From: SAR92 clade bacterium H455 | GTDB lineage: Bacteria; Pseudomonadota; Gammaproteobacteria; Pseudomonadales; Porticoccaceae | Reading direction: 5' to 3' | Assembly (NCBI GenBank): GCA_024802545.1 | Contig: CP103416.1 | Location: 1,240,001 to 1,304,000 of the forward strand | Length of the DNA: 64,000 nucleotides | Notes under the pieces: model-generated | Databases searched by the model: none | What the model saw: the letters and a program-made list of their open reading frames with translations, nothing else | Told to the model about the DNA's origin: nothing | Position numbers and translations under genes: made by a program | Part shown: positions 26,601 to 34,299 of the stretch, piece after piece | Layout: the number at the start of each line of letters is the position of its first letter | Position numbering within the stretch: position 1 is the first letter of the stretch

Positions 26601-27734
26601 CTGGGGAGCGACTTCAAATCACCTACATTAAGCTTTGGTTTGGCTCAGTTACCAAAAGGTCAAGGCTCCTTTGTTGTGGAAATTGATCTAGTTGACGGTG
26701 TTGATGGGGTTCGCGATGACAATGAGCGCATAGTTAGCGCTCAGGTTACTGCTGATTGGGTTTCAAACGGTATTGAAGCAATCATTACCATTCCAGAGCA
26801 AACCGTCTCTGCGTTCTATATCAATCGTTCCGGCACCAAAATTGACGTGGAAATCGATAATGGAGATGCTGACCTGATTACTATTAATAGTGCCGGAGCT
26901 GATTATCCTGCCAGTATTGATGTTAAGTGGTTAGCTGCATTGAGCAAGATAGACTTTCTCGATCCATCGTCATTCTTGGGGGAGGGAGACTATCATGTAA
27001 GCCTAACTACAACCCTGCCTCTGGTGGACGCAACCAATATTGCAGTCCGTGAGATCAATGTTATTTTCTCAACAGCTGACAATACGAATTTCCAGTTATT
27101 GAGTAATGCAGTTCAACTGATCGACTACAACCCTAGTACTCAGCAATATCTGTCTAATGATGTGTCCCTCGATGTTGTCAGCGGTGTTATGAGTGCGGAT
27201 CTTAGAGGCACACCGCTTAATCTAGAAAATATGGAGAATACGGCAAAGGGGGGCGGTTTTGAGTCACCTGTATTGAGTTTTGGCTTGTCTCAGCTTCCCA
27301 AAGGTCAGGGCTCTTTTGTCTTGGCTCTAGATTTGGTTGATGGTGCCGATGGCGATCGCGACGTTAATGAACGTAGATTAAGTGCCCAGGTGACTGTTGA
27401 TTGGGTCTCCGATGGGATCGATGCATCATTCAGTATTCCCGCACAAGTAGTGAGTACGACTTACACTACTGGCGAAGGGGCATTAGTTAGTGTCGATATT
27501 GAAAATATTGATTCAGACCTAATTAGTGCCAGTGGCAATGGCGCAGACTATCCTGCAAGTCTCAATGTGAAGTTGCTTTCACTTTTGAGTAAGGTCGACT
27601 TTGTATCGCCTTCAGGCCTGTTAGGCGAGGGTGATTTCCACCTTTCAGTAACTACAGACCTTCCGCTCACAGACGGTAATAACAATACTGTTAACCAATT
27701 GGATGTTGTGTTTTCGGTTGGTAATGTCAATTAG
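17649..27734 (+). CDS. Giant surface lipoprotein with HYR-like, cadherin-like, thrombospondin-3-like and three copies of an unrecognised 215-aa domain
   Basis: This 3361-aa protein starts at ATG 17649, after GGGGGA. The signal peptide ends in lipobox LLSAC (Cys17), so it is lipid-anchored. In order: two HYR-like domains (about 35-205); a carboxypeptidase-like/SdrB-like beta module followed by a helical Ala-rich region (about 208-570); five cadherin-like domains (about 575-1025), each with an AENQ/NENQ-type motif; Asp-rich calcium-binding thrombospondin-3-like repeats (about 1028, 1438 and 1932-2018) alternating with two more SdrB-like plus helical modules; a propeller-like stretch (about 2030-2700); and three 215-aa repeats (2717, 2932, 3147). 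It is probably a calcium-stabilised adhesin. It shares a nearly identical 1.6-kb block with the gene at 28198. I know no family with this full layout. Confidence 0.85.
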   Translation: MRSLYLVAATTFLLSACGGGSSGGSGGEIPSLDIVSPIVIAPSSATFAAVDASGIPASSDAIAAFLLDASATDDVDGAVAVTNNAPDVFSLGDFTVTFSASDAAGNLGTASAVVTVKDQTAPTLAVPADASFVAIASTGIAASDAALVDFLAQATATDNVDTAITVSNDAPATFLIGDTPVEFTAVDAAGNSVSLSAVVTVAGASQAGSAEKGPLLNATVFFDYDGDKELDSNEPSTLTDFDGKYALVETSDAPADYSVVVLMNDDTIDSISGESYANSGVQLEAVKGSKVITPMTTLYSFAVSDLAEGEELSAEAFAVALGLPDGLNINTYSAFAKDDAGAYIDVATASQVEAVAQSLMTALQIISESVVSISKTALQSDTGLSQSQAAAVAMRSLSKVIAATVVKNAEVGAVADKVDFANVDDIAEVNAEVLAGLSGTDTNSLGALLQAAAAVSGVTVDTAAAQVTGSVVLSLSTKTIATVSQAFADLSAASFGQVEASAVSRVKTQAVAEVAAAAEVVVSVVNVQQVANQTVVLTAEDVDVSALITLDNEEVLNATIASNVQEVEAYLVTKVAPVIGSSGSFVAAENQTGVGTVVATDTAGDVLAYSLSGADASALTISNMGVLSFVSAPDFETKVLYEATVTVVDSNGNTVSQAITITITDANDSAPIITSSSSFTVNENQSVIGTVVATSPSNAALTFTLSGTDAAALTISTDGVLGFIAAPDFEIKSSYSVIITVSDGANVTTSAVTVSINNVDDMAPVFTSAVAFSAAENQTSIGTITAADVDSTSVTFSVDSTELAISSGGVLSFITAADFETKSAYSVTVTATDGTNTATQVIAVTVTDADEDAPVISSSPAFSAAENQTAIGTVVATDAGSMAFSVSGTELVISSAGVLSFASAPDYETKTTYTATVTVTDSGSLATSQNITVAVTNVDDVAPVFTSAPSFTALDSQANLGVVTATDVDSASITFSISGSELAISSAGVISFVSASDFVADATYTATVTVSDGANVATQEISIAVFLDFDGDGVANVNDTDDDGDGILDLVDDYPLIASSYAVKAPLYLARAYHDCNGNEKFDEASEPSAMTDTDGSYHIDGNCGAVTSFNTVVEMTADTIDFESGESYGGTAVQLKAEYSASGSKVNTPLTTLLKHIEQFEGDSDDATKVAIESVSPEQLSLALGLTEGVNLLTFNPYAPGVDAKLAHDIETLSQKIMLATLVVTKAIEGAGTSTSGASVTDDIAHEAILDAMSKILIETIKVQEGKPSNFIDNVSPPDASLTGEAKRAAQRALKVDLADREHLVELFEFLDEDAATGHLRDALDAIGADVPVAVLTAITDKTSEIISNIAMEFDGHGESDFGSADTYITSRLKHTAADEIYAFAKGYRAYYDLAQDSSFAGVQPSDFLTLDGPTGVADARLLMLVEVEQHAQDKITDTDGDGILNVFDTDDDNDGVADTDDAFPRDPSKSSDSDPGVDENTTVSGRVIDGYISGAVAFLDLNFDGELSINEPSATSGTDGLFQFALNDQELSCAAYVPTVVNVPVGAIDEELGVVDKAFNLVLPPRFSSLTAASQLNVSPITSVVWQAFETELRSSLPDLNCATILANAEQRDTLAAVLERSIADVVAHYNISEAQLFEDFIATNNDGLKAKAVKIVKGLKKSLEETLTIQAQYPNANWAKVNYYFFSSLDGDDLYPNAWYRDLELFDGDTITKELIKVSDDLADIIRPILYEKTTVSTVNGASLREEIGFESRGGDSSAYVCSYKEEVSVLVEGIEYQLVNLGSESNVASVDSCKLPDFAEQSSGRYVFYRSIFNGVDSGAQFVFSSQAGDFPALNDWTNLVDNFASLNVDSLASYVDNLPYGFCQSGDAGADSVMRSRSETVNGNRVTLSRSENGSYERITTFADGTSETELSTIDSVPGWDDCSAPDYDADGSPNSIDPDDDNDGVRDSIDAFPFNFNESIDTDGDGLGNNADTDDDNDGVEDIYDQYPLDSGNFIDSDGDGIVDREDVFPNDVSSFKSLRMDFSASSSLGLGSALSAESNLVAATIPQSLKSDRTLLKLIVDILVPKAWANDVPLSSLTNAITWDDQGSIVLDTILSSETLFVAEAAVTPDGHYLYLLTSNHMQRAISGLDPEVCSIYRVMLSDYSFDCLLTTNEGDIEPKSLQGTLQTDSSRRGMDFRADGAAVMKGFDWTRELPEGVPGGTNSTIAWFMSSKGELIPLPADDGFFAVGALWLDDDYFAVAEYPFIYSDDSLNRQDVERLAIYHAGTLTRVKEVFAPNIWGPIVRVNGDLHWLYGGSLNGESMEIQQSIVEGIPYTDITGTRLFGLTDYRGVDNTLTSSDDSIVLPLSDGVATTYNWSRGSGTGTDVSYNTIAFSQDYIAYIKAYGPSTPIVSIDGQVPSGTLTLSGGRGEMTINGHQFFFAPDESVAGDLVIAYQVDVNGSIDSRELTISAATIANWRADTSRPSVDSDARIEDAGLKWASPEPDEEGICLYSYSLNTSTCAEFDDYEVLSTDMESFRSTRYDDGAVYPNGMGNAYPGISNVFLIDNQLRFFFKDSSDHSYYQAQVDVNAFFANGVEALSYTPAINGAGEQNIISDATGLTPLSILTVDNVSVATNDLLSYTIDFGQSLSKYATLPRFEIWNGSETVPLAREDLWSASRDTVTLYATSKGLINGAEHEIRILDPIFLVDSTRRYEVLDTLTFTPSGINNFKLLPGAVQLLDYNPLTQQAITSDLTLTASNGVLAADIRNTPINLLNIQNAESGGDFKSPTLRFGLERLPVGEGSVVVTIDLIDGIDAVRDENERRVFIQVEADWVADGVNATLTVPEQTISAFYVNGSGTKVEVEIDNFDADLITVNSSGANYPTSLDVKWLAVLGKIGFIDLSSLLKEGDYHVSVATSLPLVDAKNAQVNEVNIIFSTFENTNFQLLNNSMQLIDYNPSTEQSVTSNVALQMDYGVMSADLRTTPLNLENMQNAALGSDFKSPTLSFGLAQLPKGQGSFVVEIDLVDGVDGVRDDNERIVSAQVTADWVSNGIEAIITIPEQTVSAFYINRSGTKIDVEIDNGDADLITINSAGADYPASIDVKWLAALSKIDFLDPSSFLGEGDYHVSLTTTLPLVDATNIAVREINVIFSTADNTNFQLLSNAVQLIDYNPSTQQYLSNDVSLDVVSGVMSADLRGTPLNLENMENTAKGGGFESPVLSFGLSQLPKGQGSFVLALDLVDGADGDRDVNERRLSAQVTVDWVSDGIDASFSIPAQVVSTTYTTGEGALVSVDIENIDSDLISASGNGADYPASLNVKLLSLLSKVDFVSPSGLLGEGDFHLSVTTDLPLTDGNNNTVNQLDVVFSVGNVN
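18206..19807 (+). repeat. 1.6-kb near-identical block, copy 1 (in the 3361-aa gene)
   Basis: This block aligns without gaps to 28743-30344 at a constant offset of 10537 bp. By eye I count about 19 mismatches in 1602 bp (near 99% identity), seven of them clustered at 18546-18584. The flanking HYR-like and cadherin-like parts of the two genes are far more diverged. It encodes the end of HYR 2, the SdrB-like plus Ala-rich module and the first one and a half cadherin-like domains. Confidence 0.9.
25797..27731 (+). repeat. Three tandem 645-bp domain repeats
   Basis: Copies begin at 25797, 26442 and 27087, an exact 645-bp period (215 codons), and the last ends at the stop. Each encodes the same signature: an LIDYNP-type strand, ADLRxTPLNLxNMxN, DFKSPxLxFGL, LPxGxGS, a DGxDxxRDxNER loop, EQTxSAFY, DADLI, GADYPxS, and GDYHVS near the end. 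They are recognisable at DNA level but clearly diverged, so older than the 1.6-kb block. Confidence 0.85.
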
Positions 27735-28197
27735 GGGAGTGTTGGAGCGACACCATTTTGTCTTACAGCTTGCATGTTGCTTTAAAAGCCACGCTAGATT
27801 TCTAGCGTGGCTTTTTGGTTTTTGAAGCTGGCGAATTAGCCCTGCGCTAAACTCAAAACGAGTTTATTCAAAAGAACTTCACTGATTTGCGCTGGCTCTG
27901 CTGGTAACGAAGATTCACTAGTAGACTTTTCTGTGTCACGTTTACTCTCAGACCCCATAAGCCGTGATTAGCCTATTCTTTAAGTTGACAGGCCTGCTTA
28001 CTTGGCTTTCTCAACTCTAACTGGGCGCTCTGACTGGATAGCGGTGCCAAAATAGCGCAATAGGTATCCATAAATAAATGGCATTTACTGCCTAACAATG
28101 ATTAAATCGCGCTTGATAATTATTGTGTAATTTGACAGATATACTTGAATATAAGCATATCTGTGTATTCGACTGTCTTAAACTTAGAGGAAATACT
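27735..28197. other. Intergenic region between the two lipoprotein genes
   Basis: These 463 bp hold the terminator at 27784 and a promoter region for the second lipoprotein gene: a perfect -35 TTGACA at 28132-28137 with AT-rich sequence and weak -10 options (CATATC at 18 bp). AGAGG at 28186-28190 is the Shine-Dalgarno sequence for the GTG at 28198. I see no gene in it. Confidence 0.45.
27784..27818 (+). terminator. Intrinsic terminator of the 3361-aa lipoprotein gene
   Basis: AAAAGCCACGCTAGA and TCTAGCGTGGCTTTT form a 15-bp stem separated by only two bases and ending in a T-run. It lies 50 bp after the stop and works in either direction by sequence. It separates this gene from the downstream lipoprotein operon. 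Confidence 0.9.
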
Positions 28198-31100
28198 GTG
28201 AGAAATCTGTATCTAGTTGTTGCCGCTACATTTTTGCTGGCCGCCTGTGACAATAATTCCGGGGCCCCTAAGGTTCCAACTGATACGACCCGTCCTGAGG
28301 TTACTGCGCCTAGCGCTGCAACCTTTGCTGCCGTCGATGCGACGGGTGCCCCAGCAACTAATGATGCCATTGCGACGTTCTTGCAGGGTGCTTCGGCAAC
28401 CGACAATGTCGATGGTTCAGTGTCGGTAACCAACGATGCTCCAGATACATTTCCTCTAGGTGATACCACAGTCACTTTCTCTGCAACTGATGCCGCGGGT
28501 AACACTGCGACGGCCACCGCTGTTGCGACAGTAACTGATCAGGCTGCACCGACTTTATTCGTACCTGCTGATAGTAGTTTTGTTGCCTCAGCGGCAGCGG
28601 GCATTGCGGCGAGCGATGCGGCACTGGTTGAGTTCTTGGCTCAGGCCACTGCTACAGACAATGTTGACACTGTTATTACAGTCTTAAACGATGCGCCAGT
28701 CACTTTTGCGATTGGTGATACGACGGTTGTCTTTACCGCGACGGATGCTGCAGGTAACTCAGTGAGTTTGAGTGCTGTAGTGACTGTTGCTGGTGCCAGC
28801 CAAGCCGGCTCAGCTGAAAAAGGCCCGCTGCTCAATGCAACGGTATTTTTTGATTACGATGGTGACAAAGAGCTGGATTCCAATGAGCCTTCGACACTTA
28901 CGGATATTGACGGAAAATATGCACTAGTCGAAACCAGTGACGCGCCCGCGGACTACTCGGTCGTTGTGCTGATGAATGATGATACGATCGATAGTATCTC
29001 CGGTGAAAGCTATGCCAACTCCGGTGTTCAACTAGAGGCGGTTAAAGGCAGTAAAGTGATTACGCCGATGACGACGCTGTATTCCTATGCGGTCAGCGAT
29101 CTGGCTGATGGTGAAGAGCTTAGCGCCGAGGCATTTGCAGTCGCTCTGGGTCTTCCTGATGGCTTGAATATTAATACCTATAGCGCTTTCGCGAAAGATG
29201 ACGCTGGCGCCTATATTGATGTGGCGACTGCCAGTCAGGTTGAGGCGGTTGCGCAGAGTCTGATGACGGCGCTACAAATTATTTCTGAATCCGTGGTGAG
29301 TATCAGTAAGACCGCGTTGCAGTCGGATACCGGACTTTCTCAATCTCAGGCTGCTGCTGTGGCTATGCGTTCGCTCTCCAAGGTAATTGCGGCGACTGTG
29401 GTGAAAAATGCCGAGGTGGGTGCTGTTGCTGACAAGGTTGATTTCGCCAATGTTGACGATATCGCCGAGGTCAATGCTGAGGTGCTTGCGGGTTTGTCGG
29501 GCACTGATACCAATAGCTTGGGTGCTTTGCTCCAGGCGGCCGCCGCTGTGTCGGGCGTGACTGTGGATACGGCTGCGGCCCAGGTCACAGGTTCGGTTGT
29601 TTTAAGTCTTTCTACCAAGATGATTGCGGCTGTCTCTCAGGCCTTCGCTGATCTTAGTGCAGCGTCTTTTGGTCAGGTGGAAGCCTCTGCTGTGTCTCGG
29701 GTTAAAGCGCAGGCAGTCGCTGAGGTTGCTGCTGCGGCTGAGGTTGTAGTGTCTGCGGTTAATGTGCAACAGGTTGCGAATCAAACTGTTGTACTGACAG
29801 CCGAAGATGTTGATGTTTCAGCGCTTATCACTTTGGATAACGAAGAGGTGTTGAACGCGACCATCGCGTCAAATGTCCAGGAAGTTGAAGCCTATTTGGT
29901 GACTAAAGTTGCCCCGGTTATTGGATCAAGCGGCAGTTTTGTTGCAGCTGAAAACCAGACTGGAGTGGGTACGGTTGTTGCCACGGATACCGCTGGTGAT
30001 GTCTTGGCCTACAGTCTGTCTGGTGCTGATGCCAGTGCCTTAACTATCTCTAATATGGGTGTTCTGTCTTTTGTTAGTGCGCCTGATTTTGAAACCAAAG
30101 TGCTGTATGAAGCCACGGTTACCGTTGTAGACAGTAATGGCAATACGGTTTCTCAGGCGATTACTATTACTATCACTGACGCCAACGACAGTGCACCGAT
30201 TATTACGTCTAGCTCATCGTTCACGGTTAATGAGAATCAATCGGTGATTGGTACTGTGATAGCTACCTCACCATCGAATGCTGCGCTGACGTTTACCTTG
30301 TCCGGCACCGATGCTGCGGCCCTGACGATTTCGACTGATGGTGTTCTTGGTTTTGTTGCTGTCCCCGATTATGAAGCTAAAGCCAGTTACTCTGCCACTG
30401 TGGTTGTCAGCGATGGCACCAATGACACAAGCTCGGCGATCACTGTAAGCATTGTTAATCTCAGTGACTCTGTGCCGGTTATTACTTCCGCAGGCGAGTT
30501 TACGGTTCAAGAAAACTCTACGTCGGTGGGTACTATTACAGCCACTGATGCAGATCTTGATATCTTGACTTATTCATTGTCTGGAACTGATGCCGGTGCA
30601 TTTGCTCTCTCTGGTTTGGGTTCGCTGCAATTTAAGGCGGCGCCAAACTTTGAAGTTAAATCAAGCTATTCAGTAACGGTTACGGTCAGCGATGGTGTCA
30701 ATAGCACCAGTGCTGACCTAGTTATTACTGTCGCCAATGTTAATGATGTGGCGCCAGTGTTTACTTCAGCGGCCGCTTTTAGTGTTGCTGAAAATCAAGT
30801 GGTTATTGGTGCAGTGCTTGCTACTGATGCTGATAGTACGTCGGTTACCTTTAGTGTCTCTGGTTCAGACTTAGAGATTAGCGCTGAGGGTGTGTTGAGC
30901 TTTATTACTGCCGCAGACTTTGAGGCTCTAAACGCCTACTCTGCAATTGTTACAGTGTCTGACGGTGCTCTCTCAGCCTCGCAGGCTATTACAGTCAGCG
31001 TGACGGACGTGGACGATACTTTCACACTTGCCGATACTGCTGTGACATTGATGGACTATTATCCGCTTAATGCCTCAACAGTTACTAACGTCCTCGATTA

Positions 31101-33567
31101 CACAATTGTGGATGATATGGCCAGTGTTGATTTGCGTGCTGCGCCGTTGAATCTGACTAATATGGAAAATTCCATCTACGGTGGAGACTTTAAAACGCCA
31201 GTACTTAGCTTTGGTCTATCCACTTTACCGATTGGCTCTGGCACAGATACTGTCAGCATTAACTTGGTAGACGGCTTAAATGCTAACGTCGGTTCCGGTG
31301 AGCGCCAGGTTAATGTGCAGCTTGACATCGAGTGGGAGTCTGATGGCTCTACTGCACTGATTACGGTTCCCACGCAGACTATAAGTGCTTTTTATAAGAC
31401 TGTTGCAGGAGTTCAGATTGATGTGCAGGTGTCCAATGTGGATTCTGACATCTTAACTGTTACCAGCGATGGCGTTGATTACCCAGCGACGATGGAGATC
31501 AAGCTGGTTTCGTTGATCACTCAGCTGTCTACCTTGCCTTTGGCTGAGATTTTGGACGCCGGTATCTATCATGTTGATGTGACCACTTCGCTACCGTTGA
31601 AGGCTTCAACTGGTGAGCCTCTGGAAGGCGTTAGCACTATTGTCGAAATCATCAACCCGTTTAAGCTGGCTGATGCAACAATAACCCTACAAGACACTAA
31701 TCCGTTGGATGGTTCTACAGTTCAAACAGATCACGAAGCATCTTTGGTTGATGGCTTTTTGACTGTTGATCTACGTTCAGCACCTCTTAGCTTGGGCAAT
31801 ATTGAAAATGGTCTCTATGGTTTAGACTTTACTTCGCCAACAGTGTCATTTGACCTAGCGGCTATTCCATCTGGAACCGGCACTGAAATAGTGACTATTA
31901 ATCTAATCGACGGTATTGATGCGACTCGCGATAGTGGCGAGCGCCAGGTCACAGTTACCTTGGATATTGAGTGGTCTGCTGACGGCAACACGGCTCACGT
32001 TTCTGTTCCAATGCAAGATATCTCGGCTTCATATATTACCAGTGAAGGTGTTCAGGTAGATGTTGCCCTGACTAATGCCGACTTGGATATGCTTAAGATC
32101 ACTGGTGCTGGTGCCCAGTATCCAGCTTCACTAGAGGTTAAGTTACTGTCACTGATCACTAAGTTAAGTGACCTGCCGCTCGGCGATATATTGAGTGCTG
32201 GGGTGTTCCATATGGATGTGACTACTTCACTGCCGCTGATCGAGCCTGCTGGTTTAAAAGTTGATGGCTTAAAAGCAATTATTGAAATTGCCGATTCCTT
32301 TACTCTGGCCGATATCACGATAAACCTGCAAGACACTAATCCATTGAATGGCTCTACGACCATAACTGATCATGAAGCAACTTTGGTTGATGGGTTCTTG
32401 GCAGTGGATCTGCGTTCAGCGCCTCTGAGCTTGGCAAATATCGAAAATGGCCTCAATGGTCTCGACTTTACTTCACCAACTGTTGGGTTTGCGTTGTCAG
32501 CTATACCTTCAGGCTCTGGTGCTGAAACAGTGACCATTAACTTGATCGATGGTTTGGATGCGACTCGCGATAGTGGCGAGCGTCAGGTGTCGGTTGCATT
32601 GAATATTCAGTGGGATGCTGATGGCAGCGCTGCGAGCTTTACGGTTCCAGCACAGACTATCTCAGCCGCTTATATCAACCGTGCTGGTGTTCAGGTTGAA
32701 GTTGCCCTGAGCAATACTGATTCAGATTTGTTGTCTGTGACCAGTGCCGGTGCTGATTATCCAGCGGCGCTGGAGCTTAAGTTACTGTCGCTGATCACTC
32801 AGTTAAGTGGTTTACCTCTTGCTGATATATTGTCTGCTGGTGTGTTCCATATGGATGTGACAACCACACTGCCCCTGGTTGGTACCAATGGCTTAGCGGT
32901 TGATGGTTTGAAAGCAATTATAGAAATTGCCGATGCCTTTACCTTGGCGGATTCGACTGTCAGTTTGCAGCAGACTGATTTTTTGACTGGCGCTGTGGTT
33001 ACAAGTGACTATAAAACAACCTTCGTGGATGGGTTCTTGGGCTTGGATCTGAGTGCTACACCTATCAGCTTGGCGACTAATGATGGTGACTTCATTTCGC
33101 CAACATTAGTCTTTGGGTTGTCAGCGTTGCCCTCTGGCACTGGTACTGAAACAGTGGCTGTTAATTTGATCGACGGTATGGATGGAAGTCGTGATAGTGG
33201 CGAGCGTCAGGTTTCTGCTACTCTGGAGATTACTTGGAATGGTGACGGAAGCATTGCAGCGATTACCTTTCCCACACAGGCTGTCTCAGCTTACTACATA
33301 ACCTCGGACGGTGTTCAGGTAGATGTTACTCTGAACAATGTGGATGCAGACCTGTTGTCTGTAACTGCTGATGGTGCTGATTACCCTGCGTCGTTAGAGT
33401 TTAAAATAATGTCGATGATCAGCAAGTTAAGCACGTTGCCGCTTGATGATATCGTACCTTCTGGTCTGTTCCATCTGGATGTTACAACGTCCATGCCCCT
33501 GATTGGACCCACTGGTTATCTGGTTGATGGTCTGAAAGCTGTAGTTACAATAGCTGATGACAATTAA
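28198..33567 (+). CDS. Large surface lipoprotein, paralogue of the 3361-aa protein, with four copies of the unrecognised domain
   Basis: This 1789-aa protein starts at GTG 28198 (AGAGG 7 nt upstream). An in-frame extension to 28123 exists but would hide the signal peptide MRNLYLVVAATFLLAAC, whose lipobox Cys17 aligns with the paralogue. The order is two HYR-like domains (about 30-200), the SdrB-like plus Ala-rich module (about 200-570), four cadherin-like domains (about 571-940), then four 213-aa repeats at residues 942, 1155, 1368 and 1581 (exact 639-bp DNA period). It lacks the thrombospondin-3-like and propeller-like parts of its larger neighbour. It overlaps the beta-barrel gene by 11 bp, so lipoprotein, barrel and dockerin-like protein form one operon. 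The likely role is cell-surface adhesion or matrix binding. Confidence 0.85.
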   Translation: MRNLYLVVAATFLLAACDNNSGAPKVPTDTTRPEVTAPSAATFAAVDATGAPATNDAIATFLQGASATDNVDGSVSVTNDAPDTFPLGDTTVTFSATDAAGNTATATAVATVTDQAAPTLFVPADSSFVASAAAGIAASDAALVEFLAQATATDNVDTVITVLNDAPVTFAIGDTTVVFTATDAAGNSVSLSAVVTVAGASQAGSAEKGPLLNATVFFDYDGDKELDSNEPSTLTDIDGKYALVETSDAPADYSVVVLMNDDTIDSISGESYANSGVQLEAVKGSKVITPMTTLYSYAVSDLADGEELSAEAFAVALGLPDGLNINTYSAFAKDDAGAYIDVATASQVEAVAQSLMTALQIISESVVSISKTALQSDTGLSQSQAAAVAMRSLSKVIAATVVKNAEVGAVADKVDFANVDDIAEVNAEVLAGLSGTDTNSLGALLQAAAAVSGVTVDTAAAQVTGSVVLSLSTKMIAAVSQAFADLSAASFGQVEASAVSRVKAQAVAEVAAAAEVVVSAVNVQQVANQTVVLTAEDVDVSALITLDNEEVLNATIASNVQEVEAYLVTKVAPVIGSSGSFVAAENQTGVGTVVATDTAGDVLAYSLSGADASALTISNMGVLSFVSAPDFETKVLYEATVTVVDSNGNTVSQAITITITDANDSAPIITSSSSFTVNENQSVIGTVIATSPSNAALTFTLSGTDAAALTISTDGVLGFVAVPDYEAKASYSATVVVSDGTNDTSSAITVSIVNLSDSVPVITSAGEFTVQENSTSVGTITATDADLDILTYSLSGTDAGAFALSGLGSLQFKAAPNFEVKSSYSVTVTVSDGVNSTSADLVITVANVNDVAPVFTSAAAFSVAENQVVIGAVLATDADSTSVTFSVSGSDLEISAEGVLSFITAADFEALNAYSAIVTVSDGALSASQAITVSVTDVDDTFTLADTAVTLMDYYPLNASTVTNVLDYTIVDDMASVDLRAAPLNLTNMENSIYGGDFKTPVLSFGLSTLPIGSGTDTVSINLVDGLNANVGSGERQVNVQLDIEWESDGSTALITVPTQTISAFYKTVAGVQIDVQVSNVDSDILTVTSDGVDYPATMEIKLVSLITQLSTLPLAEILDAGIYHVDVTTSLPLKASTGEPLEGVSTIVEIINPFKLADATITLQDTNPLDGSTVQTDHEASLVDGFLTVDLRSAPLSLGNIENGLYGLDFTSPTVSFDLAAIPSGTGTEIVTINLIDGIDATRDSGERQVTVTLDIEWSADGNTAHVSVPMQDISASYITSEGVQVDVALTNADLDMLKITGAGAQYPASLEVKLLSLITKLSDLPLGDILSAGVFHMDVTTSLPLIEPAGLKVDGLKAIIEIADSFTLADITINLQDTNPLNGSTTITDHEATLVDGFLAVDLRSAPLSLANIENGLNGLDFTSPTVGFALSAIPSGSGAETVTINLIDGLDATRDSGERQVSVALNIQWDADGSAASFTVPAQTISAAYINRAGVQVEVALSNTDSDLLSVTSAGADYPAALELKLLSLITQLSGLPLADILSAGVFHMDVTTTLPLVGTNGLAVDGLKAIIEIADAFTLADSTVSLQQTDFLTGAVVTSDYKTTFVDGFLGLDLSATPISLATNDGDFISPTLVFGLSALPSGTGTETVAVNLIDGMDGSRDSGERQVSATLEITWNGDGSIAAITFPTQAVSAYYITSDGVQVDVTLNNVDADLLSVTADGADYPASLEFKIMSMISKLSTLPLDDIVPSGLFHLDVTTSMPLIGPTGYLVDGLKAVVTIADDN
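28743..30344 (+). repeat. 1.6-kb near-identical block, copy 2 (in the 1789-aa gene)
   Basis: This is the partner of 18206-19807 (offset 10537 bp, no gaps). Homology drops sharply on both sides: upstream the HYR-like segments differ at many third and first codon positions, and downstream the second cadherin-like domain diverges within a few codons of 30344. Confidence 0.9.
31021..33564 (+). repeat. Four tandem 639-bp domain repeats
   Basis: Copies start at 31021, 31660, 32299 and 32938, exactly 639 bp apart (213 codons). The shared signature is FxLADxxxxLxDxxPLxxST, VDLRxAPLxLxNxEN, DFxxPxxxFxL, INLxDGxxA with a GERQV turn, a W-x-x-DG segment, QxISAxY, GVQV, SDxLxV, YPAxxExKLxSLI, and a FHMDVTTxLPL strand near the end. 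They are the same domain as the 645-bp repeats of the neighbour gene. Confidence 0.85.
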
Positions 33568-34297
33568 GCAACTTGGTGTTTTGTTGGCTGCCGTCATGGC
33601 AGCCTCGTTAAGCTTCGCTCAGGGCAACTCTGAGTTGTCCGTCGAGTTAGTCGCCTCGTACAGTCAGTCTACTGATAGCATTGTGGTCGACGGTAAGTCG
33701 GCCTCATTTAAAACTGGCGGGGCAGGGCTTAAGCTTCGCCTCGATACTGATAGCCTGGGGTCGTTTTATACGGTAGCAGGTGGTGGTTATCTGCCTAAAC
33801 AATCGGCCTCCTTTGCTGGAGTCGAGTTAACCGGTCCGTCTGACAGTCTCTTTTATGGTGCTGGTTACAGTTATGATTACCATCTCAGTGACCGCCTAGC
33901 GCTCTCCCTGGTTGCAGATTATGTCTACTACGATATAAGTGGTGATCTAGAGGGTGAGGCATTTGCTCAGCCGGTGACCGCCGATGTAGATTCTACTGTC
34001 ACCATGTTGGATAGCTCTATAGTCTTGCATTACGCGATGTCTCGCGATCTCAGTGCCGTAGTTGGCCTTGGAGTAAAGCGTTGGAGTCTTGACGCCACGG
34101 CTGATGGTGATCTCAGCGGCTTTACTGTTTCTACTTCCGTAGAGGCTGATAATACGGATCCGCAGTTGTATATAGGGGCTGAGTTTGCCATCAGTCATGT
34201 TCCTGTGGGTATCTATTATCGCCGTTCTCAATTGAGCGCAGACAATTCAGTTGACCTTAATGGTGTTGATATTCGTGTACTCCTAATGGAGTTTTAA
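33557..34297 (+). CDS. Outer-membrane beta-barrel-like protein
   Basis: This 246-aa protein has a Sec signal peptide (MTIKQLGVLLAAVMAASLSFAQ, cleaved after AxA-like SFA). After that it has alternating polar/hydrophobic strands with aromatic girdle residues (FYTVAGGGYLP, LFYGAGYSYDY, LALSLVADYVYYD, LYIGAEFAI, VGIYYRRSQL). It ends in Phe, as expected for an outer-membrane barrel recognised by BamA. About eight to ten strands can be drawn. The start overlaps the lipoprotein stop by 11 bp. I cannot assign a family; given its place between a lipoprotein and a secreted dockerin-like protein, an anchor or assembly partner is a reasonable inference. Confidence 0.7.
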   Translation: MTIKQLGVLLAAVMAASLSFAQGNSELSVELVASYSQSTDSIVVDGKSASFKTGGAGLKLRLDTDSLGSFYTVAGGGYLPKQSASFAGVELTGPSDSLFYGAGYSYDYHLSDRLALSLVADYVYYDISGDLEGEAFAQPVTADVDSTVTMLDSSIVLHYAMSRDLSAVVGLGVKRWSLDATADGDLSGFTVSTSVEADNTDPQLYIGAEFAISHVPVGIYYRRSQLSADNSVDLNGVDIRVLLMEF

Positions 34298-34299
34298 AT

